DNA of 47,252 nucleotides from CAZVLE01 sp964627855 (lineage in GTDB: Bacteria; Bacillota; Dethiobacteria; DTU022), in contig CAZVLE010000086.1 in NCBI GenBank assembly GCA_964627855.1, forward strand, positions 1 through 47,252, written 5' to 3'. Under the pieces are notes generated by a model that saw only the letters and a program-made list of their open reading frames with translations, ran no database searches and was not told the origin of the DNA. Position numbers and translations under genes: made by a program. How positions within the stretch are numbered: the stretch's first letter is position 1; the number at the start of each line of letters is the position of its first letter. Below, piece after piece: positions 7,986 through 17,051 of the stretch.

Positions 7986-9103
7986 TCCAGGTAGTCCCGC
8001 AACCGTTTACTGCGCATGGGATGGCGCAGTTTACGAAGCGCCTTGGCTTCGATCTGACGTATTCTTTCCCTGGTCACGCCAAAAAACTGACCAACTTCTT
8101 CAAGGGTGCGTGAACGGCCATCATCAAGACCAAAGCGCAGGCGCAACACTTTCTCCTCACGCGCTGAAAGAGTGTCAAGGACGTCTTCAAGTTGCTCTTT
8201 CAATAGCTCAAATGCAGCAGCATCTGCCGGGGCCTGGGCATCGTGATCTTCGATAAAATCGCCGAGGTGACTATCATCTTCCTCGCCGATAGGAGTCTCA
8301 AGAGATACCGGTTCCTGGGCAATCTTCAGGATTTCTCTTACCCTTTCCTCACTGATATTCATCTCCAGGGCAATTTCTTCCGGTAGCGGTTCACGGCCCA
8401 GTTCCTGGACCAGTTGCCGGGAAATGCGAATCAGTTTGTTAATAGTTTCAACCATGTGCACCGGAATGCGAATCGTCCTGGCCTGATCGGCAATAGCCCT
8501 GGTAATAGCCTGGCGAATCCACCAGGTGGCATAGGTGCTGAACTTATAACCTTTACGGTAATCGAATTTTTCAACCGCCTTAATTAAGCCCAGGTTGCCT
8601 TCTTGGATTAAATCTAAGAAAAGCATGCCCCTTCCTACATATTTCTTGGCAATACTTACCACGAGACGCAGGTTTGCTTCTGCAAGACGACGTCGGGCAT
8701 CTTCATTGTTTTGTTCAATTGCCTGGGCCAGTTCAACTTCCTCCTCCGAAGTCAATAGGGGTATTTTACCAATTTCCTTTAAGTACATGCGGACTGGATC
8801 GTTTACTGTAACTCCTTCCGGAGCAGTTAGCACTTCAGTGGTTACAACCTTGATATCATCCTCGTCCGTATCATCATCCTGTGAACTGTCCTGAACATCT
8901 GCAGTTGTTTCATCTGTTATATCAATACCATGCTGGGCCAGACGATCATAAAAAGTATCCAGGGCCTCTACCGAAAGTTCATAGGGCTGCAGTGTTTCAA
9001 TGATTTCTTTATAGCTGATTGAACCCTTTGCTTTGCCCTGTTCGACCAGTTCATTTTGGGCATCTTCGAGGGTCAAGGTTGTCTTTTCAGTATCTTTAGC
9101 TAT
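7982..9103 (-). CDS. rpoD: RNA polymerase primary sigma factor (sigma-A)
   Basis: Major vegetative sigma factor. It has a short acidic region 1.1, region 1.2 (DPVRMYLKEIGKIPLL), region 2 with GNLGLIKAVEKFDY and KFSTYATWWIRQAI (-10 recognition and melting), region 3, and a region 4 helix-turn-helix with LRLRFG and GVTRERIRQIEAKALRKLR. Start choice: an AAGGAGG site (9118-9112) is eight bases before an ATA codon at 9103-9101, directly after the dnaG stop. Reading from ATA gives AKDTEKTTLT as a natural lead-in and about 373 residues. The first standard codon in frame, TTG at 9076, is 35 bases from that site. The next upstream in-frame codon before the ATA is the TAA that ends dnaG. It is co-transcribed with dnaG as in other Firmicutes. 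Confidence 0.97.
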   Translation of the reverse strand: MAKDTEKTTLTLEDAQNELVEQGKAKGSISYKEIIETLQPYELSVEALDTFYDRLAQHGIDITDETTADVQDSSQDDDTDEDDIKVVTTEVLTAPEGVTVNDPVRMYLKEIGKIPLLTSEEEVELAQAIEQNNEDARRRLAEANLRLVVSIAKKYVGRGMLFLDLIQEGNLGLIKAVEKFDYRKGYKFSTYATWWIRQAITRAIADQARTIRIPVHMVETINKLIRISRQLVQELGREPLPEEIALEMNISEERVREILKIAQEPVSLETPIGEEDDSHLGDFIEDHDAQAPADAAAFELLKEQLEDVLDTLSAREEKVLRLRFGLDDGRSRTLEEVGQFFGVTRERIRQIEAKALRKLRHPMRSKRLRDYLE

Positions 9104-10933
9104 TTAAATCCCCTCCTTTTCAAGAGCGGTAAGGGTTTTAGTTTTGTAGGAAAGTTTTTGCTGATATTCACGCAACAACTCAGCAATTTTTTCCTGTGAA
9201 CCAGAATCTTCAAGTTCCCTGATTTTCTTTTGTAGATCCAGTTGTTCCAGCTCTTCCCAGTGATAGATAATTTGCCTGATACAATCCTCAGCCATACGCT
9301 TCGCTGTCAGGGGCGGCAGATCCTGCAAAGATGGCTCGGTTGCCAGCTCTGTTATTAAAACAGTTATTTCGGCTTCAGCAAAATGGTTCATCAACTTCTC
9401 GGCACTGACCATCTTATCCCTTTCAGCAGCCTGCCACAGTTCCTCAACAATCATTCTGACCTTTTGGTCGGTAAAATAGTCTGTTTGTAAATGATTTCGC
9501 CCTAATTCGGCAATTTCCTTGCTCTGCAACATTAAAGATATCAATATTTTTTCTGCCGGACGAAGATTTATTTCCTCCACCTGTAAGCTTTGATCATTTT
9601 TTTCTTTACCTGAATGCCGATCGGGTCGTTTTCGTCTTTTTCTCAGTTCACTACGTAAGGATTCCTCTTCCACCCCAAGTTCTTCAGACGCTCTTTTCAG
9701 GTAGTAATCCTGCTCGATCGGGTTAACGGCTGAGAGCAAAAAGGGCATCAGATCATTTACATAATTAATTCTGCCCCGGTCTGATGTGATATCATAACGT
9801 TTCCTGAGTTGCTGCAGACGATACTCCATGAGCGGCAGGGATTCGTCAACAAGTTCCACAAATGCGGTAGCGCCGTGCTCTCTGATAAAACCGTCAGGAT
9901 CTGTTCCAGGTGGCATAGCAATTACCTGAACCAGGCAACCGCTTGCCTGCAGTATTGAGAGACCCCGCCAGGTTGCCGCTTCACCTGCATTATCTGCATC
10001 ATAAGCTGTAACCACCGTTTCAGCCTGATAGCGTAGTATTCGCCCCTGTTCAGCGCTGAGGGCTGTTCCCAGGGAGGCAACAGCATTTTTTATACCGGCC
10101 TGGTAAGCGGTGATAACATCTGTATATCCTTCCATGACGAGGGCTTTCTTCTCACGCCTGATCTCATTACGGGCCAGATGCAACCCGTAAAGCACCGAGC
10201 TTTTATTAAATACCGCTGTTTCCGGCGAGTTGAGGTATTTCGGCCCACTCTTATCGCTTTCATCTAATGCCCTGCCACCAAAGCCGACTATCCTGCCACT
10301 GATGTTGAAAATGGGAAAAATAATTCTGTTACGGAAGCGATCATAACAACCTTCATCTTTGCCCGGCGATACAAGCCCGGCTTTGAGCATTAAATCGGCA
10401 GATACTCCTTTATTTTTGGCAAAATTAAAAAACCCGGTCCATTCTGCCGGAGCATATCCCAGTTTAAACAATTCTATGGTCTCTTCCTGAATCCCTCTTT
10501 TTCGTAAATATTCCAGGGCCTTTGAACCGGAAGCAGTTTTCAGCAAACAATAGTTATAAAAACGTGCTGCCAGCAAGTTAAGATCATAGATCTTTTCCTT
10601 TAAACTATCTTCACCAGTGCTGCTTTTTTTGGGCTCATCTATAGTAATGCCGACCCTCCTGGCCAGGAAACGGGCAGCTTCTGGAAAGGAAAGCTTTTCA
10701 AGCTGCATCACCAGGTTAAAAGCATTACCGGATGCCCCGCATCCAAAACAGTGAAACAGCTGTTTATCAGGTGACACAGTAAAAGAAGGGGTTTTTTCAT
10801 TGTGAAAAGGGCACAGTCCAACCATGTTTTTCCCCCTTCTTTCCAGCTTAATGTGTTCTCCGACCAAACCAACCAGGTCAGTGCGCTGCCTGATCTCATC
10901 TACAACATCCTCCGGTATTCCCTGGAGAATCAT
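9104..10933 (-). CDS. dnaG: DNA primase
   Basis: Synthesises RNA primers for replication. The N-terminal CHC2 zinc ribbon is CPFHNEKTPSF...HCFGCGASGN (C41, H44, C62, C65 from the ATG). The Toprim domain has MEGYTDVITAYQAG and YDADNAGEAA, and a C-terminal helicase-interacting region completes the 609-residue protein. ATG at 10933 is preferred over GTG at 10939, because the GGGAGG site at 10944-10939 overlaps that GTG and is five bases from the ATG. It overlaps nothing downstream; its TAA is directly followed by the rpoD start. A terminator-like hairpin lies just upstream of the ribosome site and could set the amount of primase and sigma factor made. Confidence 0.97.
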   Translation of the reverse strand: MILQGIPEDVVDEIRQRTDLVGLVGEHIKLERRGKNMVGLCPFHNEKTPSFTVSPDKQLFHCFGCGASGNAFNLVMQLEKLSFPEAARFLARRVGITIDEPKKSSTGEDSLKEKIYDLNLLAARFYNYCLLKTASGSKALEYLRKRGIQEETIELFKLGYAPAEWTGFFNFAKNKGVSADLMLKAGLVSPGKDEGCYDRFRNRIIFPIFNISGRIVGFGGRALDESDKSGPKYLNSPETAVFNKSSVLYGLHLARNEIRREKKALVMEGYTDVITAYQAGIKNAVASLGTALSAEQGRILRYQAETVVTAYDADNAGEAATWRGLSILQASGCLVQVIAMPPGTDPDGFIREHGATAFVELVDESLPLMEYRLQQLRKRYDITSDRGRINYVNDLMPFLLSAVNPIEQDYYLKRASEELGVEEESLRSELRKRRKRPDRHSGKEKNDQSLQVEEINLRPAEKILISLMLQSKEIAELGRNHLQTDYFTDQKVRMIVEELWQAAERDKMVSAEKLMNHFAEAEITVLITELATEPSLQDLPPLTAKRMAEDCIRQIIYHWEELEQLDLQKKIRELEDSGSQEKIAELLREYQQKLSYKTKTLTALEKEGI

Positions 10934-10951
10934 CAGCACCTCCCGGGGGAT

Positions 10952-10984
10952 AACAAAAACCCCATCTCGAGGCCGGAGACGAGG
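10952..10984 (-). terminator. Terminator-like hairpin in the dnaG leader (possible attenuator)
   Basis: On the minus strand CCTCGTCTC (10984-10976) pairs with GAGATGGGG (10968-10960), nine pairs with three G-U. It is followed by TTTTTGTT (10959-10952) only eight bases before the dnaG ribosome site. Upstream on the same strand there is a TATAAT (11063-11058), so the hairpin would lie inside the dnaG-rpoD leader. Confidence 0.55.
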
Positions 10985-11216
10985 TGATCCCGCATCATAA
11001 TTTCAATTTAAAGCCATAACTAATCAGAAAAAACCCTACATATTGCTCTCACTAACCATTATAGTTAATCACCAGAAAAGCTTTCTTATGTCATGATTAC
11101 TTTATTCGACAAACCATCTGTCTATTCCTGCCAGGCTGTTGTAACATTTTTTAAGCAGCTATCTTGTTTTCTGAAGCCCTGGGCATTTTCTGCTGATTAT
11201 TTACTGACAGTTAAAG
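10985..11216 (-). promoter_or_regulatory. Gene-free region upstream of dnaG with possible promoter
   Basis: No coding sequence is supported between the dnaG start and the terminator at 11217. A minus-strand TATAAT at 11063-11058 could be the -10 of the dnaG-rpoD promoter, but no convincing -35 is seen 16-18 bases upstream. The remainder is AT-rich without other visible signals. Confidence 0.35.
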
Positions 11217-11254
11217 ATAAAACAAGAACCCCGGCATCATCAGAGAAGCCGGGG
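11217..11254 (-). terminator. Intrinsic terminator of the Fe-S flavoprotein gene
   Basis: On the minus strand CCCCGGC (11254-11248) and GCCGGGG (11235-11229) form a seven-pair GC stem with a twelve-base loop, followed by TTCTTGTTTTA. It lies 25 bases after the stop of the gene ending at 11279. Confidence 0.85.
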
Positions 11255-11278
11255 CTTTATAATGAGCTTTTAAAAATA

Positions 11279-13357
11279 CTATTTCGCTTCTTCCTCAACC
11301 GGCGGTCTTTCAGTTGCCGCCATTACAAGATCGTTGAAACGGCTGATATCTTCACCGGCAATTTCTGTATAGCTAATCGAATCTTTGTCCATACCGAGCA
11401 TGCCAAGCAATTCACAGGTATGAGCGACCTTTTTCTCCGACCAGTAAGCTACATCTTTATACTGACAATTATATTTATCGTTGTCGCTACAGCCGACAAC
11501 AACAACCTTATCAACACCACATTCTATCGCTTTTAAGAGGTGGGCTGAGTCAAGCTTGCCAACACAGGGGAACCTGACGACGGCAATATCTTTCTTTGCA
11601 TTGACAAAGTCTGGGAGAGCGAAGGCTCCATAAGAGCAAGTTATAGCCAGGATAGCCGGCTTTCCATTTCGCCCGGCCAGTAATTTTTCAACGGCCGGCT
11701 CGATCGCATTGGCTGCCTCCTCAACATATGGTGCGCGGAATTTGATAGCATATACCGGGCAAAAGCTGAGGCAGAGGCCACAAGCCTGACACTGCTCGTT
11801 GCGTACACTGACTTTACCTTCTTCATTAATAACCGGTACATTGTAGGGACAGATCCGCATGCAGGTCAGGCAGTGAACACAGAGTTCTTCATCCTGCTGG
11901 GCGCCGGCGGCACATGTCAGGCAGCGACGGGCTTCACAAATTGCTGTTTCTACATCATAACCAAGCTCAGCCTGTTTATAATGACGAATCCGCTCTTCCG
12001 GTTTAATCATTGGGATAACATGTCGCTCTAGATGATCAATCTCTGCGGCAACTTTTTCGTCGAGTTTTTCAAGAACCGCAACCTCCTGAAGGCTGGCAGC
12101 GTCAAAAGGCTCACCCTGCAGGTAACTACTGACAGCCTGGGCAGCCAGGCGTCCATTGGCCATAGCCTGCACGGCGGAACCAGGTCCGGTAACCACCTCA
12201 CCACAGCTAAAAACTCCACTGCGACTGGTTGTCATTTTTTTATTGTCAAAAACAATGCGTCCCCGTTCATCGATATCAATTTCACCACGAACCGGTTCGG
12301 GATCACCACCCTGGCCGATAGCGTAAATAACATAATCTCCACTAATTATCTTTTTATTTTGCTTGTTGAGGGTCGGGTTAAAGAGACCTTTATCATCAAA
12401 AACACAGGTACATTCAACCACTTCAAGGCCGGTAATTTTACCGTTATCCCTTTCAATAGTATTGGGACCCCAGGAAGTATTGAATTCAACTCCCTCTTCA
12501 GCAGCCTCTTCAATTTCCCATTCATAGGCAGGCATTTCGTCGTCACATTCGAGACAGGCTAATTTTACTGTGGATGCGCCGGCCCGCAGGGCTGAACGGG
12601 CTACGTCCATAGCAACATTACCTCCACCGATCACTATTACCTCCGGATCTCCTTCAAACTTAAAACCGGAACGTTTGACATCCTGTAGGAATGGCAGGGC
12701 ATAAAGAACTCCTTCGCCATCTGTACCAGCAATGTTCAACCCTCTGCTAACCGGGAGGCCCATGGCCAGAACTACAGCTTGATAACCTTCTTTTTCCAGT
12801 TGATCAATACTGATGTCTTTGCCTAGCTCAACGCCATACTTGAATGTAATGCCCTGTTCAGCAATCTCTTCGATATCACGGTCAATCGCTTCATCGGGCA
12901 GACGATATAGCGGTATGTAATGACGAACGGCCCCTCCTGCCGTCTTTTCCCGCTCGAAAACAGTCACCTCTGCTCCAAGGCGAGCCAGATCAAATGCCGC
13001 AGTCAAACCGGAAGGGCCGGCGCCAACAATGGCAACTTTACCATTCACTTTCGGTCCATCGGGAGGAGGCGGAACCTTTGCTTTTCCATATTCGACGGCA
13101 AACCGTTTTAAGCCGCGAATTGAAGGTGGCTTGTCGACATCATTACGACGGCACTCTTCTTCACAGTGATGTGCGCAGATAGTGCCACAAACAAAGGGCA
13201 GAGGGTTTGTTTCTTTGATTACCGCCAGCGCCTGGTCAAAATCACCGGTAGCAATAGCCAGCAGATAATCACGGACACCCTGGTGCAATGGACATGCAGA
13301 CTGGCAGGGTGGATGAATATTGTCTAAAGCTAAATCCTGGTTATGATGCTGGGTCAA
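11279..13357 (-). CDS. Fe-S flavoprotein: GltD-like FAD/NAD oxidoreductase fused to 2[4Fe-4S] and MvhD-like domains
   Basis: The 692-residue protein is a multi-domain electron carrier. Residues about 10-95 form the Fe-S domain of glutamate synthase small subunits (C18, C22, C57, C61, C65, C69). The FAD site GAGPSGLTAA is at 112-121. A second nucleotide site, GGGNVAMDVARSALR, lies near residue 246. Two ferredoxin motifs follow (CVHCLTCMRICP and CQACGLCLSFCP). The last 130 residues resemble MvhD/HdrA-associated hydrogenase delta subunits (FPCVGKLD, VVVVGCSDNDKYNC). It is probably soluble and moves electrons between NAD(P)H, ferredoxin and a heterodisulfide-reductase-like or other partner. TTG start with AAGGAG eight bases upstream; it forms a single-gene unit with its own terminator. 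Partner enzymes are not in this window. Confidence 0.82.
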   Translation of the reverse strand: MTQHHNQDLALDNIHPPCQSACPLHQGVRDYLLAIATGDFDQALAVIKETNPLPFVCGTICAHHCEEECRRNDVDKPPSIRGLKRFAVEYGKAKVPPPPDGPKVNGKVAIVGAGPSGLTAAFDLARLGAEVTVFEREKTAGGAVRHYIPLYRLPDEAIDRDIEEIAEQGITFKYGVELGKDISIDQLEKEGYQAVVLAMGLPVSRGLNIAGTDGEGVLYALPFLQDVKRSGFKFEGDPEVIVIGGGNVAMDVARSALRAGASTVKLACLECDDEMPAYEWEIEEAAEEGVEFNTSWGPNTIERDNGKITGLEVVECTCVFDDKGLFNPTLNKQNKKIISGDYVIYAIGQGGDPEPVRGEIDIDERGRIVFDNKKMTTSRSGVFSCGEVVTGPGSAVQAMANGRLAAQAVSSYLQGEPFDAASLQEVAVLEKLDEKVAAEIDHLERHVIPMIKPEERIRHYKQAELGYDVETAICEARRCLTCAAGAQQDEELCVHCLTCMRICPYNVPVINEEGKVSVRNEQCQACGLCLSFCPVYAIKFRAPYVEEAANAIEPAVEKLLAGRNGKPAILAITCSYGAFALPDFVNAKKDIAVVRFPCVGKLDSAHLLKAIECGVDKVVVVGCSDNDKYNCQYKDVAYWSEKKVAHTCELLGMLGMDKDSISYTEIAGEDISRFNDLVMAATERPPVEEEAK

Positions 13358-13484
13358 TTAGATCACTCCTTGCGACTATTTTAACTCATTAACTATTCGC
13401 CAAAAAAAAGCGTTCTCCTGTTTATATGAACAGACAATTTTAAGATAAAATCATCTTTATTGCTAAATCCCGGTGATTATGTCA

Positions 13485-16127
13485 TTATATCGTTGCCCTG
13501 GCTGCAGCAAGACGGGCAATCGGCAGACGGTAAGGCGAACAACTGACATAATCAAGGCCGACAGCGTTAAAAAATTCGATTGAAGGTGGATTGCCACCAT
13601 GTTCGCCGCAGATACCAACTTTCAAGGTAGGCCTAGTAGTTCTACCTTTATCAAAGCCAATTTGCACCAGTTTACCAACTCCCTCACGATCAATTTCGCT
13701 AAAGGGATTTACGGACAATATTTTTTGCTTAAGATAAAATGGCAAAAACTTTCCTTCAGAATCATCCCTGCTATAACCCAGGGTAGTCTGAGTCAGGTCA
13801 TTGGTCCCAAAGGAGAAAAATGCGGCACTTTCTGCCAACTGATCGGCAACAAGACAAGCTCTTGGTAATTCGATCATTGTACCGACAAGGTAAGATATCT
13901 CCTGTCCTTTTTCGGCAAATATTTCATCCGCCGTATTATCTACAAGTGCTTTCATCGTCTGCATCTCTTCGCGGTGACCAACCAGAGGGATCATGATCTC
14001 AGGCTGGAGCTGATCGGGGTCAATGCCCTCTTCCAGGAGTTCAAAAAGGGCCAGCAAGATAGCCCTGACCTGCATACGATAGATTTCAGGGAAAACCAGG
14101 CCGAGGCGGCAACCACGGTGACCGAGCATAGGATTGAACTCGGAAAGATTCTGCACCTTTTGCAGCAATAATTCTTTTTTTTGCAACAATCGTGGTTCTT
14201 CATTCCCCTGGCGCAGACGATAAACTTCCAGTAGCAATTCCTCCCGATCGGGCAGGAATTCGTGCAGTGGTGGATCAAGCAGGCGCACTGTAACAGGTTT
14301 CCCAATCATTTCCTTAAAGATTCCCTTGAAATCAAATTGCTGGATCGGTAAAAGCCTTGCCAGAGCCTCTTCACGTTCGGCCAGATTCGTGGCAAGAATC
14401 ATTTCCTGCACAATGGGGATTCGATCTGCAGCCATAAACATATGTTCTGTACGGCAAAGTCCAATACCCTGGGCGCCCATTTCGACAGCCAGACGGGCAT
14501 CCTCGGGGTTATCGGCATTGGCCCGCACCTTGAGTTTCCGGATATCGTCGGCCCAACCGAGTAGCTGGTGAAACTCTTCCGAAAACTGGGGTTCAATCAA
14601 CGGGGCTTCACCAAGGATAACCTCACCACTAGTACCATCGATTGATATGAGTTCACCCTCAGGATATGCTTTATCATCCATGAAGAACTGTCTTTTCTGA
14701 CGATCTATTTTCAGCTCTTCGCAACCGCAAATACAGGGTTTACCCATACCACGCGCAACTACGGCAGCATGACTGGTCATACCGCCCCGGCTGGTTAAAA
14801 TTCCCTGGGCAGCAATAATACCATGAATATCATCAGGAGTGGTTTCAGGTCGAACCAGGATAACTTTTTCTCCCGCCTGCCCCATTTCCTGGGCCTGGTT
14901 GGAATCAAAGATCACTTTTCCCGAAGCGGCTCCCGGTGAAGCGGGCAGGCCGCGAGCAATTACCGTCTTGGCAGCGTCAGGATCAATACGCCAGTGTAAA
15001 AGCTGCTCAAGTTGCTCTGGTTCAATCCGGCTTAAAGCTTCCTCCCGCTTAATTAAACCTTCCCGAACCATGTCAACAGCTATACGGACCGCAGCAGAAA
15101 TAGTGCGTTTGCCGGTGCGAGTCTGAAGCATATAAAGTTTGCCACGCTCAATGGTAAATTCAATATCCTGCATGTCGCGATAATGGCTCTCCAGCTTTTC
15201 ACAGGTGTCAACAAATTGCCTATATGCCGCAGGAAGATCTTTTTCCAATTCTACCAGGGGTCTCGGTGTGCGGATGCCGGCCACAACATCTTCACCCTGC
15301 GCATTAAGGAGATACTCACCATATAGCACTTTTTCGCCTGTTGAGGGATTACGGGTGAAAGCAACCCCGGTGCCGCAATCGCCCCCGAGATTACCAAATA
15401 CCATGGCCTGGATATTAACAGCTGTGCCCAGATCCTCAGGAATACGATTAGCCTGCCGGTAAACAACAGCCCGGTCGGTATGCCAGGATTGAAAAACGGC
15501 TTCGATGGAAAGGAAAAGCTGCTCTTGCGGGTCTTGCGGAAAGCTGCGACCTGTTTCTTTAACCACCAACGCCAAAAATGCTTCAACAACCTTTGCGAGA
15601 TCTGCCTGATCCAGTTCAGCATCGGTGCGTACTTTTTTTTCTTGCCTGGTCATGGTCAGAATGTTTTCAAAGTGGTGATGCCCCACCTTGAGAACGACAT
15701 CGGCAAACATCTGGATAAAGCGGCGATAACAATCAAGGGCAAAACGACGGTCACCAGTTTCAAGGGCCAGGTTTTCGACGGCTTCCGGGGTCAAGCCCAG
15801 GTTCAGAACCGTATCCATCATCCCCGGCATTGAAACAACGGCGCCGGAACGAACCGAGAGCAACAGGGGCCGCTTGCCTCCAAAGCTGCGCTTTGTTTGC
15901 TCTTCGAGCGAAGCAAGGTTTTCAAGAATATCTTCTTTTAATTCCGGCCAAAGTCCCTCATTGCCGGCAAGATACCTGTTACAGGCTTCAGTTGTAACAA
16001 TAAAACCGGGAGGAACAGGCAACCCGATGCGGGCCATTTCAGACAAATTGGCACCCTTGCCACCAAGAAGGCTTTTCATGGTCCGATCTCCATGCGCAAA
16101 AGGATAAACATATCTTCTTCCGGTCAA
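13485..16127 (-). CDS. ppdK: Pyruvate, phosphate dikinase
   Basis: Interconverts pyruvate, ATP and phosphate with phosphoenolpyruvate, AMP and pyrophosphate in the cytoplasm. The 880-residue length is normal. It has the N-terminal ATP-grasp region (GGKGANLSEMARIGLPVPPG), the central phosphohistidine domain with GGMTSHAAVVARGMGKPC, and a C-terminal TIM barrel with GLCRTEHMF and SFGTNDLTQTTLG. The TTG start overlaps the TGA of the regulator gene (TTGA), with GGAGGG just before it, so the two are translationally coupled. The linked regulator fits reversible control of the enzyme, usual in anaerobes that save ATP or run gluconeogenesis. Confidence 0.98.
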   Translation of the reverse strand: MTGRRYVYPFAHGDRTMKSLLGGKGANLSEMARIGLPVPPGFIVTTEACNRYLAGNEGLWPELKEDILENLASLEEQTKRSFGGKRPLLLSVRSGAVVSMPGMMDTVLNLGLTPEAVENLALETGDRRFALDCYRRFIQMFADVVLKVGHHHFENILTMTRQEKKVRTDAELDQADLAKVVEAFLALVVKETGRSFPQDPQEQLFLSIEAVFQSWHTDRAVVYRQANRIPEDLGTAVNIQAMVFGNLGGDCGTGVAFTRNPSTGEKVLYGEYLLNAQGEDVVAGIRTPRPLVELEKDLPAAYRQFVDTCEKLESHYRDMQDIEFTIERGKLYMLQTRTGKRTISAAVRIAVDMVREGLIKREEALSRIEPEQLEQLLHWRIDPDAAKTVIARGLPASPGAASGKVIFDSNQAQEMGQAGEKVILVRPETTPDDIHGIIAAQGILTSRGGMTSHAAVVARGMGKPCICGCEELKIDRQKRQFFMDDKAYPEGELISIDGTSGEVILGEAPLIEPQFSEEFHQLLGWADDIRKLKVRANADNPEDARLAVEMGAQGIGLCRTEHMFMAADRIPIVQEMILATNLAEREEALARLLPIQQFDFKGIFKEMIGKPVTVRLLDPPLHEFLPDREELLLEVYRLRQGNEEPRLLQKKELLLQKVQNLSEFNPMLGHRGCRLGLVFPEIYRMQVRAILLALFELLEEGIDPDQLQPEIMIPLVGHREEMQTMKALVDNTADEIFAEKGQEISYLVGTMIELPRACLVADQLAESAAFFSFGTNDLTQTTLGYSRDDSEGKFLPFYLKQKILSVNPFSEIDREGVGKLVQIGFDKGRTTRPTLKVGICGEHGGNPPSIEFFNAVGLDYVSCSPYRLPIARLAAARATI

Positions 16128-16948
16128 CTTTCTTGCCCTCCCCTGATAATCTGGATAATGCGATTAGCCACTTCCTCAACCGCCTTGTTGGAGACATCGA
16201 ATACAGTACAACCAAGTTTCTTCATCACCCGGCGGGCATAGTTTAGCTCATCCTCAATTCTTTCTACGGCCACATAATTGGCATTGTCATCAAGTCCAAG
16301 CGACTTGAGGCGCTCCTGCCTGATTTCCCTGAGTTGGTTGGGATTGATAATAAGACCAATGATTTTTTCCGGTGGTATCCAGAAAAGTTCTTCCGGTGGC
16401 TCGACCTCTGGAACAAGAGGCAGGTTGGCAACCTTGATACCATTGTGTGCAAGGTACATGCTGAGCGGAGTTTTCGAAGTGCGGGAGATACCGATGAGAA
16501 CGATATCAGCTTTAATCAGGCCACGCGGATCTTTCCCATCATCATGTTTAACGGCAAATTCGACAGCCGCTACCCGGCGGAAATAGTCCTGATCGAGCCG
16601 GCGAACTCTACCGGGTTCAACATGAGGCTCTCTGCAGGTAACACGACTGAAAGCACCCATCAGCGACCCGAGAATATCGGCAGTGCAAACATTATATTTC
16701 AGGGCTTCATCTTCCATGGCCTTGCGTAATTCCGGAACAACAAGGGTGTAGGCGATGATAGCCTTGTTTCCGGATGCCTGCTCGAAGATAGTCCTGATCT
16801 GCTTTTTATCATCGACAAAAGGCACCCTTCGCATATCAACATTGCCTGAATCGAACTGAGAAGCTACCGCTTTGACTACAAATTCAGCCGTATCACCGAT
16901 AGAATCGGAAACAATATAGACGATTGGTTTATCCGATTTCTGGTTCAT
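16124..16948 (-). CDS. Pyruvate, phosphate dikinase regulatory protein (kinase/pyrophosphorylase)
   Basis: The 274-residue DUF299/PDRP protein. It inactivates PPDK by ADP-dependent phosphorylation of a threonine next to the catalytic histidine, and reactivates it by Pi-dependent dephosphorylation. The P-loop-like motif GISRTSKTPLSMYLA lies near residue 150, and the N terminus has IVSDSIGDTAEFV, both family hallmarks. It starts at an ATG with GGGAGG seven bases upstream. It overlaps ppdK by four bases. A glyS terminator lies just upstream, so it needs read-through or a promoter I could not identify. Orthologue of Bacillus YqfL, in the same neighbourhood. Confidence 0.95.
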   Translation of the reverse strand: MNQKSDKPIVYIVSDSIGDTAEFVVKAVASQFDSGNVDMRRVPFVDDKKQIRTIFEQASGNKAIIAYTLVVPELRKAMEDEALKYNVCTADILGSLMGAFSRVTCREPHVEPGRVRRLDQDYFRRVAAVEFAVKHDDGKDPRGLIKADIVLIGISRTSKTPLSMYLAHNGIKVANLPLVPEVEPPEELFWIPPEKIIGLIINPNQLREIRQERLKSLGLDDNANYVAVERIEDELNYARRVMKKLGCTVFDVSNKAVEEVANRIIQIIRGGQES

Positions 16949-16976
16949 AGTTATCCTCCCGCGTAGTAATACCCTC

Positions 16977-17020
16977 TTAAAAAGAAGCTGTCGAAATAAA
17001 TATATACTCTATCGACAGCT
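16977..17020 (-). terminator. Terminator after glyS
   Basis: On the minus strand AGCTGTCGA (17020-17012) pairs perfectly with TCGACAGCT (16994-16986) across a seventeen-base AT-rich loop, followed by TCTTTTTAA. It separates glyQS from the PPDK regulator gene, whose ribosome site begins a short distance downstream. Confidence 0.75.
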
Positions 17021-17051
17021 ATCTTCCTTCTTTCTGCTCACCTTGATTTTT

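Noticed and set aside
11093..11536. Plus-strand open frame across the terminator and end of the Fe-S flavoprotein gene
   Set aside because: It reads through a terminator and into a conserved gene on the other strand; composition is not protein-like.
13358..13484. Possible ppdK terminator or flavoprotein promoter (short CTGTT/AACAG repeat and a run of eight T on the minus strand)
   Set aside because: The stem is only five pairs and too far from the T-run; no promoter pair with acceptable spacing was found.
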